This document shows, one piece after another, positions 8,145 through 16,638 of a stretch of 39,628 nucleotides of DNA (position 1 is the first letter of the stretch; the number at the start of each line of letters is the position of its first letter). Both the position numbers and the translations under genes were made by a program. Source of the DNA: CAYRTD01 sp964426915 (lineage in GTDB: Bacteria; Bacteroidota; Bacteroidia; Bacteroidales; GCA-2748055); contig CAYRTD010000020.1 in the NCBI GenBank assembly GCA_964426915.1, positions 1-39,628 on the forward strand, given 5' to 3'. The notes under the pieces are model-generated. The model saw only the letters and a list, made by a program, of their open reading frames with translations. It was not told the origin of the DNA and did no database searches.

Positions 8145-9737
8145 ATGAAAACTCACAAATACTTTTCACCTGTGATCCTTGCTTTAATAAGCCTGGGTTC
8201 TTGTCGGAATAATCTTCCGGAACCCCGCCCAAACGTACTTTTCATTCTAGCCGATGATTTCGGATATCATGATATGAGTTTCACGGGGAGCGATTTTTAT
8301 GAAACACCCAATTTGGATCGTCTTGCAAAAGAGTCCATGGTTTTTACCAACGGATATGCAACATGTCAGGTATGCAGTCCTTCCAGAGCAAGTATCCTGT
8401 CTGGAAAATTTCCTGCACACCATGGTATTACAGATTGGATAGGAGCGGCAACCGGTGAAGAATGGCGAAATCATAAACGGTTTACTAAATTACTTCCTCC
8501 AGAGTATATTCATCAGTTGGATAGTAACTACATAGTGCTCCCTGAAGCAATGAAAGAAGCGGGTTATGAAACCTTTTTTGCAGGGAAATGGCATCTTGGA
8601 GGGGAGGGCTCGTGGCCGGAAGATCATGGTTTCGATATTAATAAAGGAGGGTGGGATGTTGGAAGCCCGCGAGGAGGTTATTTTTCTCCTTTTGTGAATC
8701 CGAATCTGGAAAATCATGAAAATGGTGAAAATCTTTCCATGCGTCTTGCAAATGAAACTATACAGTTCATTTCTGAAAATCATATCGATGAAGCAAATAG
8801 GCCTTTTTTTGCATTTCTTTCTTTTTACGCAGTGCACAGCCCCATTCAGTCTACCCAGGAAAAATGGAAAAAATACCGGGATAAAGCTGATAGTCTGGGC
8901 ATAGAACCCAGTGGCTTTAAGATGGGAAAATTTCTTCCTATTCGCCAGGTGCAGGATAATCCGGTATACGCTGGTTTGGTCGAGCATATGGATGATGCAA
9001 TCGGCATAGTGCTTAATGCACTTGAAGAACTTGGCCTGGAAGAGAATACTGTTGTTATTTTCACGTCCGATAATGGAGGAGTGGTTTCTGGAGATGCATT
9101 CGCTACTTCAAATAAACCTCTTAGGGCAGGCAAAGGCTATCAGTTCGAGGGAGGTATCCGTGAGCCATACTTTATCAAGGTTCCGTGGATGAATCATAAA
9201 GGTCAGGAATGCAGTACACCGGTTACTGGAACGGATTTTTATCCCACAATTCTTGAGTTAACGGATGTGCAATTGCGTCCTGATCAACATACAGACGGAG
9301 TAAGCCTGTTACCTCTTCTTGTGGGTGATGAAATTCCCGAGCGTTCACTGATTTGGCATTATCCTCATTACGGTAATCAAGGTGGTGAACCTACTTCTAT
9401 TATTCGAAAAGGAGACTGGAAACTGATCCACTATTACGAAGATGGACGAAAAGAACTTTATAACCTGGCAGATGATCCGGGTGAAAACAATGATGTTTCT
9501 CCACTTTTCCTTGAAAAGGTGGGAGAAATGGATGAATTACTGTTTTCTTTCCTGTCGGATGCAGGTGCACGTTTCCCAACGAAAGATCCTCTCTATGATC
9601 CGGTAATGGAAGCAGAATATCTAAGTAATATGAAAAATAACAAATTACCTCAGCTCGAAAAGCAAAGGATGAAATTCCTCTCCAAAGATTTTGATCCCGG
9701 AAATGCCTGGTGGGGTAGTATGGTTACCGGGGATTGA
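8145..9737 (+). CDS. Type I sulfatase, lipoprotein (arylsulfatase family S1)
   Basis: A 530-residue formylglycine-dependent sulfatase that hydrolyses sulfate esters. The lipobox LGSC puts the acylated cysteine at residue 20, so it is probably anchored at the outer membrane or surface. Catalytic features: metal ligands D37-D38 (ILADDFGYHD), the signature C77-S-P-S-R81 followed by ASILSGK, where C77 is converted to formylglycine, GKWHLG (K148, H150), H231 in VHSPIQ, and SDNGG with D309-N310. The ser in CSPSR is compatible with FGE or anSME maturation; no maturase is in the window. No glycoside hydrolase is adjacent. The substrate is not readable from sequence; the subfamily is left open. Confidence 0.93.
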   Translation: MKTHKYFSPVILALISLGSCRNNLPEPRPNVLFILADDFGYHDMSFTGSDFYETPNLDRLAKESMVFTNGYATCQVCSPSRASILSGKFPAHHGITDWIGAATGEEWRNHKRFTKLLPPEYIHQLDSNYIVLPEAMKEAGYETFFAGKWHLGGEGSWPEDHGFDINKGGWDVGSPRGGYFSPFVNPNLENHENGENLSMRLANETIQFISENHIDEANRPFFAFLSFYAVHSPIQSTQEKWKKYRDKADSLGIEPSGFKMGKFLPIRQVQDNPVYAGLVEHMDDAIGIVLNALEELGLEENTVVIFTSDNGGVVSGDAFATSNKPLRAGKGYQFEGGIREPYFIKVPWMNHKGQECSTPVTGTDFYPTILELTDVQLRPDQHTDGVSLLPLLVGDEIPERSLIWHYPHYGNQGGEPTSIIRKGDWKLIHYYEDGRKELYNLADDPGENNDVSPLFLEKVGEMDELLFSFLSDAGARFPTKDPLYDPVMEAEYLSNMKNNKLPQLEKQRMKFLSKDFDPGNAWWGSMVTGD

Positions 9738-9808
9738 GGGATTGTCTTATTATTTGAGGATAAAACATCTTTTAAACTGTCGGAAATTACCTGAAAATTC
9801 CTGTCTGT

Positions 9809-9882
9809 AATTTCAAATGTATATAAATTAATTAAAAAATTCTCTTTGATCCCGTAATTCAAAGGGAATCTTAATATTTTTA
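9809..9882 (+). repeat. Shared upstream block, copy A (before the Rieske operon)
   Basis: This ~74-bp AT-rich block resembles 30806-30880, upstream of the octaheme-TPR gene. Exact shared words in the same order and near-identical spacing are AATTTCAAATGTAT, TAATTCAAA and GAATCTTAATA. Copy A ends about 40 bp before the Rieske ATG. On the minus strand both copies contain TACATTTG, a TAnnTTTG box, but in copy A that would fire away from the operon. Confidence 0.5.
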
Positions 9883-9921
9883 ACAGGCAGTTTTTTATAC
9901 GGTTATCAATTGCTTACTCCA

Positions 9922-10362
9922 ATGAAAAGAAGGTTTTTTATTCGTAGATTGGCTTTGTCAGTTTCGGCAGTTGCCGGAGCTGTAGCAGGGATAAGTTTTT
10001 TCAGGCAGTTTTATCCGCCTTCCTTTGTCCGTAAACAGATAGCAAAAATCGGTAATTTACATGAATTTCCGGTTGATACCTTCACTTACCTGGAGAAATA
10101 TAAATTATATATTTACCGGGATTTTGAAGGTGTTCAAGCTGTTTCTGCTGTATGTACACATCTTGGTTGCATTCTCGACAAAAGTGCAGATGGCTTTGAA
10201 TGTCCTTGTCATGGTTCAAAATATGATGATACAGGAAAGATTTTGTCCGGACCTGCTCCCGCCAGTCTGAAATGGTATAATCTTCATACCGCTCAAGATG
10301 GAAAGTTAGTTGTGGATCTGAATAAAACTGTTGATGCAGATTTTAAATACCGGGTTAGCTGA
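9922..10362 (+). CDS. Rieske [2Fe-2S] protein of a bc-type complex
   Basis: A 146-residue iron-sulfur subunit that accepts electrons from quinol and passes them to cytochrome c. Cluster motifs are complete: C78-T-H80-L-G-C83 and C94-P-C96-H97-G-S, with C78, H80, C94 and H97 as ligands and C83-C96 as the usual disulfide. The N-terminus MKRRFFIRRLALSVSAVAG is a Tat-like signal anchor (arginine pairs before a hydrophobic segment), as in other Rieske proteins. I chose the ATG at 9922; a TTG four codons upstream (9910) is an alternative. The cytochrome b gene begins 58 bp after the stop. The protein is shorter than mitochondrial or b6f relatives, with a compact cluster domain. Confidence 0.9.
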   Translation: MKRRFFIRRLALSVSAVAGAVAGISFFRQFYPPSFVRKQIAKIGNLHEFPVDTFTYLEKYKLYIYRDFEGVQAVSAVCTHLGCILDKSADGFECPCHGSKYDDTGKILSGPAPASLKWYNLHTAQDGKLVVDLNKTVDADFKYRVS

Positions 10363-10420
10363 TTTTTTTCAATATTGTCAAGAATAATTCCAAAAACTAA
10401 AATGAAAATACTGGTAATTA

Positions 10421-11839
10421 ATGGAATACTCCTCAGAAAATGAGAAAATTAGAGATAGAACGGAGATTGTTTCAGAAATAGCAGAAAAAAATAGCCGCCG
10501 GAAGAGGATCAACAATATCTCACGGAATTTTTTTCTTCATATCCATTCAGCAAAGGTTCATCCTCAATCGCTAAAACCTTCTTATACATTGGGTCTGGGT
10601 GTTTTACTGGGTTTCCTTTTTATTATTCTGCTGCTTACAGGGATTATCCTTATGTTTTACTATACACCTTCTGTAGAACGTGCTTACGACTCGGTGAAGG
10701 ATATTGTATTTGTTGTGCCCGGAGGAAGGGTCATCCGGAATATACACCGCTGGGCAGCTCATGGAATGGTTTTTCTGTCATTTTTGCATCTCATCAGGGT
10801 TTTTTATACCGGATCCTACTCCGGAAAAAGATCCACTAATTGGGTTATCGGTATCGCTATGCTGGTGGTTATTCTCCTGATGAGTTTTAGTGGTTACCTT
10901 CTGCCATGGGATCAACTTGCATACTGGGCAGTTACCATCGGATCAAACATTGCTGCCTCTGCTGGCGAATTAACTGATGTGCTTGGCATCACCACTGGTT
11001 TCGACCCCGGTGGTTTTCTGAAAAAGTTGCTGATTGGCGACATAATAGTGGGTCAGCCTGCCCTTTCACGATTTTTTGCCCTTCATGTATTTTTTCTCCC
11101 TGTTACCTTACTTGTTCTTACCGCTGTACATTTGTGGAGGATCAGAAAAGACGGTGGGTTAAGCCGACCTGAAGAAACAGAAATCAGGAGAAGTACTAAA
11201 ACAGGACAATGGTTCTCCTGGCCGGTGATACTCTGGATTGAACTCAGTATCTTTCTTTTACTTATAGCGGCTCTACTTGTTATGGCAGTGTTTGTGGATG
11301 CTCCTTTACTGGAAAGAGCTAATCCTGCACTACCTGAAAATCCGGCCAAATCTCCCTGGTATTTTCTTGGTATCCAGGAAATGGTTTCCTATTCTGCATT
11401 TACAGGTGGCATCCTTATTCCTCTTCTGTACCTGGGATTTCTGATATCCATTCCCTACATTGATAAAGAAGAAAAGTACTCCGGATATTGGTTTTCCGGT
11501 AGGAGAGGATTGAAGATCACCATTTATTCCATTGCTTATGGAAGTGTTGTGGTAATTCTGAATCTCTGGATTTATATTGATTTGGGTTGGTTACGTGACT
11601 GGTTTCCTGGAATTTCACAAGGGTGGGTGATGATCTTTAACCCGGCTTCGCTTATAAGCGGGTTTTTTATTCTGTTTTCTATGTGGATAAAAAACCGGAC
11701 AAAATCAACACGCATGGCATCCATCGCATTGTTTACAGTTTCTATTACAGGACTTATTATTCTTACGGTTACAGGAATATGGTTTAGGGGGCCGAACTGG
11801 GACTTTTACTGGTCCTCTTCCCAATGGCCGGTGTATTAA
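10421..11839 (+). CDS. Cytochrome b, fused full-length (b6 plus subunit IV-like)
   Basis: A 472-residue integral membrane subunit that oxidises quinol at the Qo site. Helix B has His ligands H109 (NIHRW) and H123 (FLHLIRVF). Helix D has H222 (ALHVF) and H237 (AVHLWR). The 15-residue spacing on helix D is the b6-type spacing. GYLLPWDQLAYWAV is the conserved Qo segment. The C-terminal half is fused in the same chain. Its Qo motif reads SPWY at residues 310-313 (AKSPWYFLG), with proline replacing the glutamate of PEWY. A hydrophilic N-terminal extension of ~45 residues precedes the first helix. It lies between the Rieske gene (58 bp) and the octaheme gene (9 bp) as one operon. Confidence 0.92.
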   Translation: MEYSSENEKIRDRTEIVSEIAEKNSRRKRINNISRNFFLHIHSAKVHPQSLKPSYTLGLGVLLGFLFIILLLTGIILMFYYTPSVERAYDSVKDIVFVVPGGRVIRNIHRWAAHGMVFLSFLHLIRVFYTGSYSGKRSTNWVIGIAMLVVILLMSFSGYLLPWDQLAYWAVTIGSNIAASAGELTDVLGITTGFDPGGFLKKLLIGDIIVGQPALSRFFALHVFFLPVTLLVLTAVHLWRIRKDGGLSRPEETEIRRSTKTGQWFSWPVILWIELSIFLLLIAALLVMAVFVDAPLLERANPALPENPAKSPWYFLGIQEMVSYSAFTGGILIPLLYLGFLISIPYIDKEEKYSGYWFSGRRGLKITIYSIAYGSVVVILNLWIYIDLGWLRDWFPGISQGWVMIFNPASLISGFFILFSMWIKNRTKSTRMASIALFTVSITGLIILTVTGIWFRGPNWDFYWSSSQWPVY

Positions 11840-11848
11840 TGGATTAAA

Positions 11849-13879
11849 ATGAATGAACAAAAATATATAAGGAATAAGCAAAAGATTGTTATAGGTTCTT
11901 CAGGTATTATTCTGATGATAATAATTTTTCTTTGGATTAAAAGTGGGTATTACCAGGAGTGGAAAAACCATCAGAATTCCTACAATGATTTTCTAAAGCG
12001 AATTGCAGACAGTTTGGAATTAAATGAGTATATCATCCCGGAACAAGGAATATACGAATACGATCTCGTTCATTTTAACCGGATCGACCGCTGCGGTTCC
12101 TGTCATATCGGAATGGAGGATCCGCTCATGGAGAACTATCCACAACCTTATGGCATGCACCCTGGAAACTATCTTGAAGATCATCCGGTGTCAGATTTTG
12201 GATGTACGATGTGTCATGGAGGACAGGGAAGGGCTATGAATAAAAAAGATGCTCATGGAATTGATCCTGATACTCATTGGCCAAAGCCTATACTTTCTCA
12301 ACCCTATATTCAGGCCTCCTGCGGTAAGTGTCATTTGACGGTTTTTGATCCTATGCAGCATTATGAAGGTACCGGTACATTCCGCCATGGGCAGGAAATC
12401 TTTTCACGTGAAGGATGTCTGGGTTGTCATAAAGCAAGAGGAGCAGGCGGAATTATAGGTCCTGATCTTACTGAACAGGGAGAAAAAACCAGACATGAAT
12501 ATAATTTCCAAAATATTGCTGGTGAACAGAGCATATCAAACTGGTTAAAGGAGCATTTTATGGATCCGGAAACGGTTTCTCCGGGTTCTCAAATGTTGAA
12601 GGTCGAATTACCAGAGGAAGAACTGGATGCGCTTGCTACTTTTGTTATGGGCCTCTCAAAGCCTGATATGCCTGTTGACTACTTTTCTGTTGAAATGCTG
12701 AAGGAGCTAAAAGGAATACGAGAATTGTTACCCGGGCCGGAAGTTTATTCCTTTACCTGTTCTTCATGTCATGGAAAATCCGGCGAGGGGAAGGACTATG
12801 AGGAATACAAAACAGGTGTCCCATCTATTATGAATCCTGATTTTTTACGGGTAGCATCCCTGGAATTTGTGTATTTCACTGTGCTTAAGGGAAGAAGCCA
12901 AAAACAAATGCCTGCCTGGACTCCTGATATTTCAGGCTTTATGGATGGGGAATTAAAATTGCTTAGCCAATATGTCAAGACTTCCTTTAATAAAGAATGG
13001 TCAGTTCCCTTATCAAATCCCCTTTCCGGAAGTCATGAACAGGGCCGGATATTATTTGAAAATAACTGCATGACTTGTCATGGTGAGAATGGATCCGGGG
13101 GATTGGCAGTTGCACTAAATCAAAAGGATTTTTTGAACAGGGCTCCGGATGATTTTATTCTCAATACCTTAGCTAACGGAAGACGGAATACCGCCATGCC
13201 TGCATGGCCAAAAATATCGGAATCCGGCATCCGGGATTTACTTTCTTTTATGAGAAGCTGGCATGCTGGACCGGTTATTTCAGCAGTTCAAAAGCTTCCT
13301 CAAGGGAATAGTAAAAAAGGCGAAATTCTTTACCATTATAACTGTTCCAGATGTCATGGAGTAAATGGTGAAGGAAATACAGGGCCTGCCCTGATTAACC
13401 GGGATTTTTTGGAAGCTGCTCCGGATCATTATATTGTTGAAACAGTTGCTGAAGGAAGAAATCATACAGCCATGTTTGGCTGGTCCACGGATTTATACAA
13501 TCAGGAAAAGCTTGATGTTAATGATATTACCGATATTATAGCTTATATGGAAGAAACTGCTGCGAAAGCTCCTGATTATATTTATGCAGGCCCTAACCCA
13601 GGGAATAAAAAAACAGGAAAGGATTTATATCTTAAGCATTGTTCAGACTGTCATGGAGATAATGGTGAAGGAATAACGGCCCCTGCACTACACAATCAGG
13701 AATTTCTTAGTGCTGCATCGAACGGATATATGCTTGCGACTATTACCGTTGGCCGTGGCGGTACGCGAATGCCCGGCTGGGGATATGAAAATGAAGAATA
13801 TCCTCTTTTGATAGCTAAGGAAAGGCAGGATATTGTAGCTTATATCCGGTCCTGGCAGCGGATACGGATTGGGTTTTAG
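11849..13879 (+). CDS. Octaheme c-type cytochrome subunit of the bc-type complex
   Basis: A 676-residue protein with one N-terminal membrane anchor (residues ~13-31, VIGSSGIILMIIIFLWI) and eight CXXCH heme sites at residues 82-86, 119-123, 158-162, 190-194, 304-308, 407-411, 499-503 and 598-602. The first three are closely spaced in a multiheme module; the fourth begins a mono-heme cytochrome c domain. Four more mono-heme domains follow; the last three are near-repeats (CHGENGSGG, CHGVNGEGN, CHGDNGEGI) with a distal Met in motifs such as TAMPAW and TRMPGW. The gene starts 9 bp after cytochrome b, so it is probably the cytochrome c1 equivalent, passing electrons to a periplasmic acceptor or terminal oxidase. 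The tandem domains look like internal duplication. The partner oxidase is not in the window. Confidence 0.9.
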   Translation: MNEQKYIRNKQKIVIGSSGIILMIIIFLWIKSGYYQEWKNHQNSYNDFLKRIADSLELNEYIIPEQGIYEYDLVHFNRIDRCGSCHIGMEDPLMENYPQPYGMHPGNYLEDHPVSDFGCTMCHGGQGRAMNKKDAHGIDPDTHWPKPILSQPYIQASCGKCHLTVFDPMQHYEGTGTFRHGQEIFSREGCLGCHKARGAGGIIGPDLTEQGEKTRHEYNFQNIAGEQSISNWLKEHFMDPETVSPGSQMLKVELPEEELDALATFVMGLSKPDMPVDYFSVEMLKELKGIRELLPGPEVYSFTCSSCHGKSGEGKDYEEYKTGVPSIMNPDFLRVASLEFVYFTVLKGRSQKQMPAWTPDISGFMDGELKLLSQYVKTSFNKEWSVPLSNPLSGSHEQGRILFENNCMTCHGENGSGGLAVALNQKDFLNRAPDDFILNTLANGRRNTAMPAWPKISESGIRDLLSFMRSWHAGPVISAVQKLPQGNSKKGEILYHYNCSRCHGVNGEGNTGPALINRDFLEAAPDHYIVETVAEGRNHTAMFGWSTDLYNQEKLDVNDITDIIAYMEETAAKAPDYIYAGPNPGNKKTGKDLYLKHCSDCHGDNGEGITAPALHNQEFLSAASNGYMLATITVGRGGTRMPGWGYENEEYPLLIAKERQDIVAYIRSWQRIRIGF

Positions 13880-14063
13880 ATATTCAAACTGACGATATTT
13901 TATGTTCTGGTCTTTTTTAAGAGATCACTATTCATTGGGCCAATTATTTTTTAGTCGATACCTCATCAATGGATAGACATAAATTTCTAATTATTTTTAA
14001 ACACCAGTTCTACCCGTGGAAAATGGTTTTTATGAATCTTTTGTAAAATAATAACTGCTGATT

Positions 14064-14150
14064 ATGATAAATATATCTTTTTTTATTTTCTCTTTATCAC
14101 TAATGACTCCTATATCCTGCAACAGGTTAAAAGAACCCGAAAAAAAATAG
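14064..14150 (+). CDS. Possible 28-residue lipopeptide
   Basis: ATG at 14064 opens a 28-codon frame: a hydrophobic segment NISFFIFSLSLMTPIS, then Cys19 and a charged tail NRLKEPEKK. It ends 8 bp before the SGNH hydrolase start. The shape resembles a tiny lipoprotein, but proline at -3 makes a weak lipobox and the length is at the limit of what composition can support. It may equally be a chance frame in the leader of the hydrolase gene. Confidence 0.25.
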   Translation: MINISFFIFSLSLMTPISCNRLKEPEKK

Positions 14151-14158
14151 CCCATTCA

Positions 14159-14832
14159 ATGAAATATCATTTTTTCTTTTTAATTCTTTTGTTTGTATTA
14201 ACTTCCTGCATAGAAGTTGGCAAACCCGATATCACCTATCTGGCCCTGGGTGATTCATATACCATAGGTGAAAGTGTCGATCCCTCACAAAGATGGCCGA
14301 TTCAGCTTGCGGATGAACTTCGTCGGTATGGTTTTGATATTAAACAGCCGGATATTCTTGCCAGAACCGGTTGGACAACAGATGAACTTCTGGCCGCTAC
14401 AGATACGGCCAGACTGAATCCACCATATGATCTTGTGAGTATACTTATCGGGGTGAATAACCAGTACCGTGGTCTGGATACCGCTAATTACCGGAAAGAG
14501 ATGAATAAGCTAATGTCGGTCGCTACTGAGTATGCCGGGGGTAAGCCCGGGAAAGTCTTCCTGGTATCGATTCCGGATTGGGGGGTGACACCTTTTGCTC
14601 AACAATTAGCCCGGGACCCAAAAAGAATTGCTCATGAAATAAACAGTTTTAACCGGATCAAAGTAGAACTGGCTGCTCAGAATGATNNNNNNNNNNNNNN
14701 NNNNNNNNNNNNNNNNNNNNNNNNNNNNNNNNNNNNNNNNNNNNNNNNNNNNNNNNNNNNNNNNNNNNNNNNNNNNNNNNNNNNNNCAGAATGATGCCGG
14801 TCGTGAAGGGAATGCTGGAGCAAGATGATTAA
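14159..14832 (+). CDS. SGNH/GDSL hydrolase lipoprotein, interrupted by an assembly gap
   Basis: An esterase/lipase-type hydrolase. The N-terminus ends in LTSC (lipobox, Cys17). Block I is LALGDSYTIGE with the nucleophilic Ser in GDSY; block III is GVNNQ. The first 176 codons end at the N run (14687-14786). After the gap a plausible C-terminus, MMPVVKGMLEQDD, ends with TAA at 14830-14832. It lies in a different phase from the start only because the gap has an arbitrary 100-N length. The catalytic Asp-x-x-His block expected near the C-terminus falls in the missing part. From the usual family size (~220 residues) I infer about 30-40 missing codons. It is not evidence of a true frameshift. Confidence 0.8.
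14687..14786. other. Assembly gap of 100 N
   Basis: Exactly 100 unknown bases, a conventional filler length. The nine bases before it (CAGAATGAT, 14678-14686) are identical to the nine after it (14787-14795), so the contig ends either overlap or share a short repeat. The gap removes part of the SGNH hydrolase. Confidence 0.97.
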
Positions 14833-14879
14833 TCTGCAGGGTGGAATGGCTGTATTTTTTTTGAGAGGATTTTTTTCAC

Positions 14880-14910
14880 ACACCCTAAGGGTTTTAAACC
14901 CTTAGGGTGT
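14880..14910. repeat. CCCTAAGGG palindrome, copy 2
   Basis: A 31-bp perfect palindrome with 15-bp arms beginning ACACCCTAAGGG and a single central base. The inner 25 bases match copy 1 exactly; the outer arms differ (ACA here, GGCCAGA there) yet remain complementary, which implies compensating change or independent capture. Confidence 0.85.
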
Positions 14911-15006
14911 AAGCATGAGTCGCCAAGCATAAACACCTAAAAATCAGGCATATAAAAAATCAACCCTTATGCCAAAAATCAACAGAATGCTGTATTTTTC
15001 AAAAAA

Positions 15007-15014
15007 TATCTTTG
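15007..15014 (+). promoter_or_regulatory. Possible -7 box of the kynureninase gene
   Basis: TATCTTTG matches TAnnTTTG. It would give a long (~155-nt) leader before the ATG at 15176, and no -33 TTTG is visible, so this is weak. Confidence 0.28.
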
Positions 15015-15175
15015 TTATCTTTATGGAATAAATCTTAATTATAACAAACTTTAATCCTTAACTCAAATGCCCGGCTTCAATCCAAACTCCTCAATCTTAA
15101 TTCTCTGCTCCCCAAACTCTGTTTCTAAGCCATTATTTCACCCCCCTTCCTCCCAAATCCATAAATAGCCTCTTT

Positions 15176-16438
15176 ATGTACAGCTACCAACACCTCGACA
15201 GCACCGACCCCCTTGCAAAATTTCGCAATCATTTTATTATTGAAGATACTAACCTTATTTACCTTGATGGTAATTCACTAGGTCGGTTGCCCAGGAAAAC
15301 TTCCGGAATCATAAGCCGGGTTATTAAGGATCAATGGGGAGACCGCCTTATCCGCAGTTGGAATGAGGGATGGTATGAACTGTCTTCAGAACTGGGAAAA
15401 AAGCTGGCTCCAATTATCGGGGCAAAACCGGAAGAAGTCATTTTTGCGGATTCCACTTCCCAGAATTTGTTTAAACTGATCTCAGGTGCGTTGAGGTATA
15501 ATTGGAGTAGAACCAAGATTATTTCAGATGTTTATAATTTCCCTTCCGATATCTACCTATTGCAGGGAATAAAAGATTTATTTGGCAATCGCCATAAGAT
15601 TATTCTAGTGGGAAAACCGGATGCAATTGAAATGGACTATGATGAGCTCTTCAGTTCTATTGATGAAAACACCGCACTGTTAACTCTATCCCATGTAGTA
15701 TTCAAGTCGGCTTTTATGTACGATATGCAAAAAGTTACGGAGTACGCCCATAGTAAAGGAGCATTAGTCCTATGGGACCTAAGCCATTCTGTTGGATCTG
15801 TGCCGGTAAAATTAAATGAATGTAATGCAGACCTGGCTGTGGGGTGTAGTTACAAATATCTTAATGGCGGACCTGGCGCTCCTGCATTTTTATATGTAAA
15901 GAGGGAAATACAGGAAAAAATCCCGTCACCAGTGTGGGGATGGTTCGGGGAGCAGAATCCCTTTGATTTTGGATTGAATTACCGACCGGCAAAAGGAATT
16001 CGAAAATACCAGGCGGGAACACCACCAGTACTTTCCTTTTCAGCAATTGAGCCAGCCCTGGAAATCATTCTGGAAGCCGGAATAGATAATATCCGGAAAA
16101 AAAGCATTAAACAGACAGATTACTTATTGAAACTGGCTGATGACTTGCTTGATCCTTTAGGCTTCACTAATGGGAGTCCGGATCGATCAGAAAATAGAGG
16201 CTCACACATTTCTTTAAAGCACCCCGAGGCATACAGGATCTGCAAAGCTATGATTGATCCTGAAACAGGAGGTTATTCTGTTATTCCCGATTTTCGGGAA
16301 CCCGATAATATAAGGCTTGGAATCGCCTCTTTGTATACCCGTTATGAGGAAATCTACCGGGCAGTAAAGTTGATGGAAATGATCACAGTAAATCGAATGT
16401 ATGAGAAATATTCCTTAGAACGTGGATCTGTAACGTAA
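15176..16438 (+). CDS. kynU: Kynureninase
   Basis: A 420-residue PLP-dependent hydrolase that converts L-kynurenine to anthranilate and alanine (or 3-hydroxykynurenine to 3-hydroxyanthranilate). Family hallmarks: YLDGNSLGRLPR near residue 35, ADSTSQNLFKL near 95, LWDLSHSVGSVPV near 205, and the PLP lysine K227 in GCSYKYLNGGPGAP, followed by VWGWFGEQNPFDF and YQAGTPPVLS. Length matches the family. No other kynurenine-pathway gene (tryptophan or indoleamine dioxygenase, kynurenine monooxygenase) is in the window, so whether it serves tryptophan catabolism or NAD synthesis cannot be told. It converges on the PorP/SprF gene with a palindrome between them. Confidence 0.95.
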   Translation: MYSYQHLDSTDPLAKFRNHFIIEDTNLIYLDGNSLGRLPRKTSGIISRVIKDQWGDRLIRSWNEGWYELSSELGKKLAPIIGAKPEEVIFADSTSQNLFKLISGALRYNWSRTKIISDVYNFPSDIYLLQGIKDLFGNRHKIILVGKPDAIEMDYDELFSSIDENTALLTLSHVVFKSAFMYDMQKVTEYAHSKGALVLWDLSHSVGSVPVKLNECNADLAVGCSYKYLNGGPGAPAFLYVKREIQEKIPSPVWGWFGEQNPFDFGLNYRPAKGIRKYQAGTPPVLSFSAIEPALEIILEAGIDNIRKKSIKQTDYLLKLADDLLDPLGFTNGSPDRSENRGSHISLKHPEAYRICKAMIDPETGGYSVIPDFREPDNIRLGIASLYTRYEEIYRAVKLMEMITVNRMYEKYSLERGSVT

Positions 16439-16532
16439 ATCATTAACTGGAAATGCAGAAAAAATTAATAATGTCCGAAAGGTTGATTTCTTAAAGTAAA
16501 GGTAATGAGGGGGTTGGAGGGCTGTGGGGAGC

Positions 16533-16568
16533 TCCAGACCCTTAGGGTTACAACCCTAAGGGTCTGGA
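16533..16568. repeat. CCCTAAGGG palindrome, copy 3 (likely bidirectional terminator)
   Basis: A stem with 17-bp perfect arms (TCCAGACCCTTAGGGTT) and a 2-base AC loop; a few more pairs extend it outward with one bulge. The core is inverted relative to copies 1 and 2 (CCTTAGGG first). It lies between the convergent kynU and PorP/SprF genes, where it could terminate both transcripts. Confidence 0.8.
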
Positions 16569-16638
16569 AGCTGGCTGAGAGCCTGTCCAAAATATTTTTC
16601 GCTCATCCCCCAACATTTAATCCCTAAAATAGTTATAA

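Larger units (their letters stand above)
14833..15175. other. Intergenic region with palindrome and possible kynU promoter
   Basis: The 343-bp interval contains the palindrome at 14880-14910 shortly after the hydrolase stop, where it could act as a terminator, and a TATCTTTG box at 15007-15014. From about 15060 to 15160 it is C- and T-rich on the plus strand with no credible frame. Nothing else was recognised. Confidence 0.5.

Noticed and set aside
8247..9133. Several minus-strand frames opposite the first sulfatase
   Set aside because: They are antisense shadows of a well-conserved sulfatase gene.
10401..10442. 13-codon frame between the Rieske and cytochrome b genes
   Set aside because: It overlaps the cytochrome b start out of frame and is too short to support.
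14159..14832. Frameshift in the SGNH hydrolase
   Set aside because: The phase change is created by the arbitrary 100-N filler; the real gap length is unknown.
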